From positions 1-32,659 of the forward strand of contig JAIROU010000146.1 in NCBI GenBank assembly GCA_031257375.1: a stretch of 32,659 nt of DNA, given 5' to 3'. This stretch comes from Bifidobacteriaceae bacterium. GTDB lineage: Bacteria > Actinomycetota > Actinomycetes > Actinomycetales > WQXJ01. Below, piece by piece: positions 31,917 to 32,659 of this stretch. A model generated the notes under the pieces. That model did not search any database. It was not told the DNA's origin and saw only the letters and a list, made by a program, of their open reading frames with translations. Position 1 is the first letter of the stretch. The number at the start of each line of letters is the position of its first letter. Both the position numbers and the translations under genes were made by a program.

Positions 31917-32659
31917 ATGACCGTGACCAGCCGTTTCAACTACCGGGCGTATCCCGACAAGGGGCAGTGCCAAGCGCTTGCCCGCCTGTTCGGCTGCGTG
32001 AGGGTGGTTTACAACGACTTCGTGGCCGCCCGCCGCGCGGCTCACAGCGCGAAGCAGCCGATCCCATCGGCCAACGACCTTTGCAAACGTCTCATAACCG
32101 ACGCCAAGAAGACGCCTGAGCGGGCTTGGCTGGCTGAAGTGTCGGTCACACCAGTGCAGCAAGCGGCCAGGCACGCCCAGGGCGCCCATGCGCGGTTCTA
32201 CAGTTATCTGAAAGCGCGGCGCGAGTTCAACGCCAAAATCAAAGTCGGGCTGTTGCCGAAAGACGCCAAACCGCCTCGGAGAGTCGGCCGCCCGGTGTTC
32301 AAAACCCGCAGCGGGCGGCAATCCGCGGAGTTCACCCGCTCAGCCCGGTTCCAAGTCAGACATCCAGACGGTTGCAAGTGGGGTTGGGTTCGGCTGCCGA
32401 AGATCGGCTGGGTCAAGTTTCGCTGGACTCGCGACTTGCCGTCGGACCCGTCGAGTGTGGTGGTCATCGGCAACCCGGACGGGTCTTACGAGGTCAGTTT
32501 CGCAGTGGACGCCCCGATCCCGGACGCCCCCGCGCCAATTCACCAAGCCACGGGGATCGATCTGGGGCATCGGGTTTTGGCCGCCGCGGTCTCAAGCGAC
32601 GGGACCCGCCGGGCGCACCCCAACCCCAAGGCGTTGGACAAGGCGCGGCGGCGTTTGAG
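31917..32659 (+). CDS. tnpB: IS605/IS1341-type TnpB (RNA-guided nuclease), 3' partial
   Basis: The ATG at 31917 has AAAGG 6 nt before it. 247 codons are visible and the frame runs off the right edge. The N-terminus (RFNYRAYPDKGQCQALARLFGCVRVVYNDFVA) is the classic TnpB/OrfB start. VTPVQQAARHAQGAHARFYSYL follows, and IDLGHRVLAAAV gives the first RuvC Asp near residue 215. TnpB proteins are nucleases guided by omega-RNA from the element's 3' end and are the ancestors of Cas12. The remaining RuvC motifs and zinc finger lie outside the window, so completeness is unknown. No tnpA is visible. Confidence 0.92.
   Translation, partial: MTVTSRFNYRAYPDKGQCQALARLFGCVRVVYNDFVAARRAAHSAKQPIPSANDLCKRLITDAKKTPERAWLAEVSVTPVQQAARHAQGAHARFYSYLKARREFNAKIKVGLLPKDAKPPRRVGRPVFKTRSGRQSAEFTRSARFQVRHPDGCKWGWVRLPKIGWVKFRWTRDLPSDPSSVVVIGNPDGSYEVSFAVDAPIPDAPAPIHQATGIDLGHRVLAAAVSSDGTRRAHPNPKALDKARRRL

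Noticed and set aside
1-32659. tRNA or rRNA genes
   Set aside because: I saw no cloverleaf or rRNA-like stretches; the repeat-array hairpins are too short and iterated to be tRNAs.

Overview
The window is high-GC DNA from an actinobacterium. The evidence is strong GC bias at third codon positions, a WhiB-type iron-sulfur regulator, and a Cas12m effector of a kind I know mainly from actinobacteria. There are no ribosomal, tRNA or central-metabolism genes. The gene content (phage-type RNA polymerase, helicases, VRR-NUC nuclease, AAA+ machines, integrase-like DNA-binding repeats, a TnpB element, a CRISPR locus and many orphan genes in overlapping chains) looks like a large integrated prophage, integrative element or plasmid. 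I cannot place it to genus. || Layout. (1) 3-5432 (+): a giant single-chain RNA polymerase-like protein, open at the left window edge. It has a beta-type and a beta-prime-type catalytic half in one polypeptide and a beta-helix-like tail. It ends at a perfect 19-bp hairpin shared with the converging gene. (2) 5483-13900 (-): an apparent operon, in transcription order a 226-aa protein with a Pro/Ala tail, a MoxR-type AAA+ ATPase, a VWA-domain protein, a double-AAA+ Clp/Hsp100-type ATPase, and a UvrD/PcrA-like helicase. It starts at a 60-bp divergent intergenic region with two inverted repeats. A 259-aa unknown gene runs the other way (13960-14739). (3) 14699-22455 (-): a very tight operon. It starts with a protein made of four tandem integrase-type core-binding domains without a catalytic domain. 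Several small orphan genes follow, including a 2-TM membrane protein and a zinc-ribbon-like protein, and then a VRR-NUC nuclease, a proline-rich protein, a 124-aa protein and an SNF2-like helicase. (4) 22455-26492: a type V-M CRISPR-Cas locus. It contains cas12m (-), a 416-aa internally duplicated unknown gene (-), and two short arrays sharing one repeat family. Each array is flanked on its low-coordinate side by a copy of the same ~100-bp leader-like sequence. No cas1, cas2 or cas4 is visible. (5) 26561-30879 (-): a membrane protein, orphan genes, a WhiB-like regulator, a PIN-domain protein overlapped by a 269-aa partner, and a terminator/attenuator hairpin at 29015-29049. (6) 31133-31671: a decayed paralogue of the 213-aa gene of region 3, with one frameshift and one amber codon. 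(7) 31917-end (+): the 5' part of an IS605/IS1341-type tnpB, preceded by hairpins. || How the genes may work together (inference). Regions 1-3 look like the nucleic-acid module of a mobile element: its own RNA polymerase, three NTP-driven helicase or remodelling systems, a nuclease and chaperone-like ATPases. Region 4 would let the element silence competing DNA, because characterised Cas12m binds dsDNA and blocks transcription rather than cutting. The least described parts are the gene between cas12m and the arrays, the four-fold core-binding-domain protein transcribed away from the arrays, and the duplicated leader architecture.
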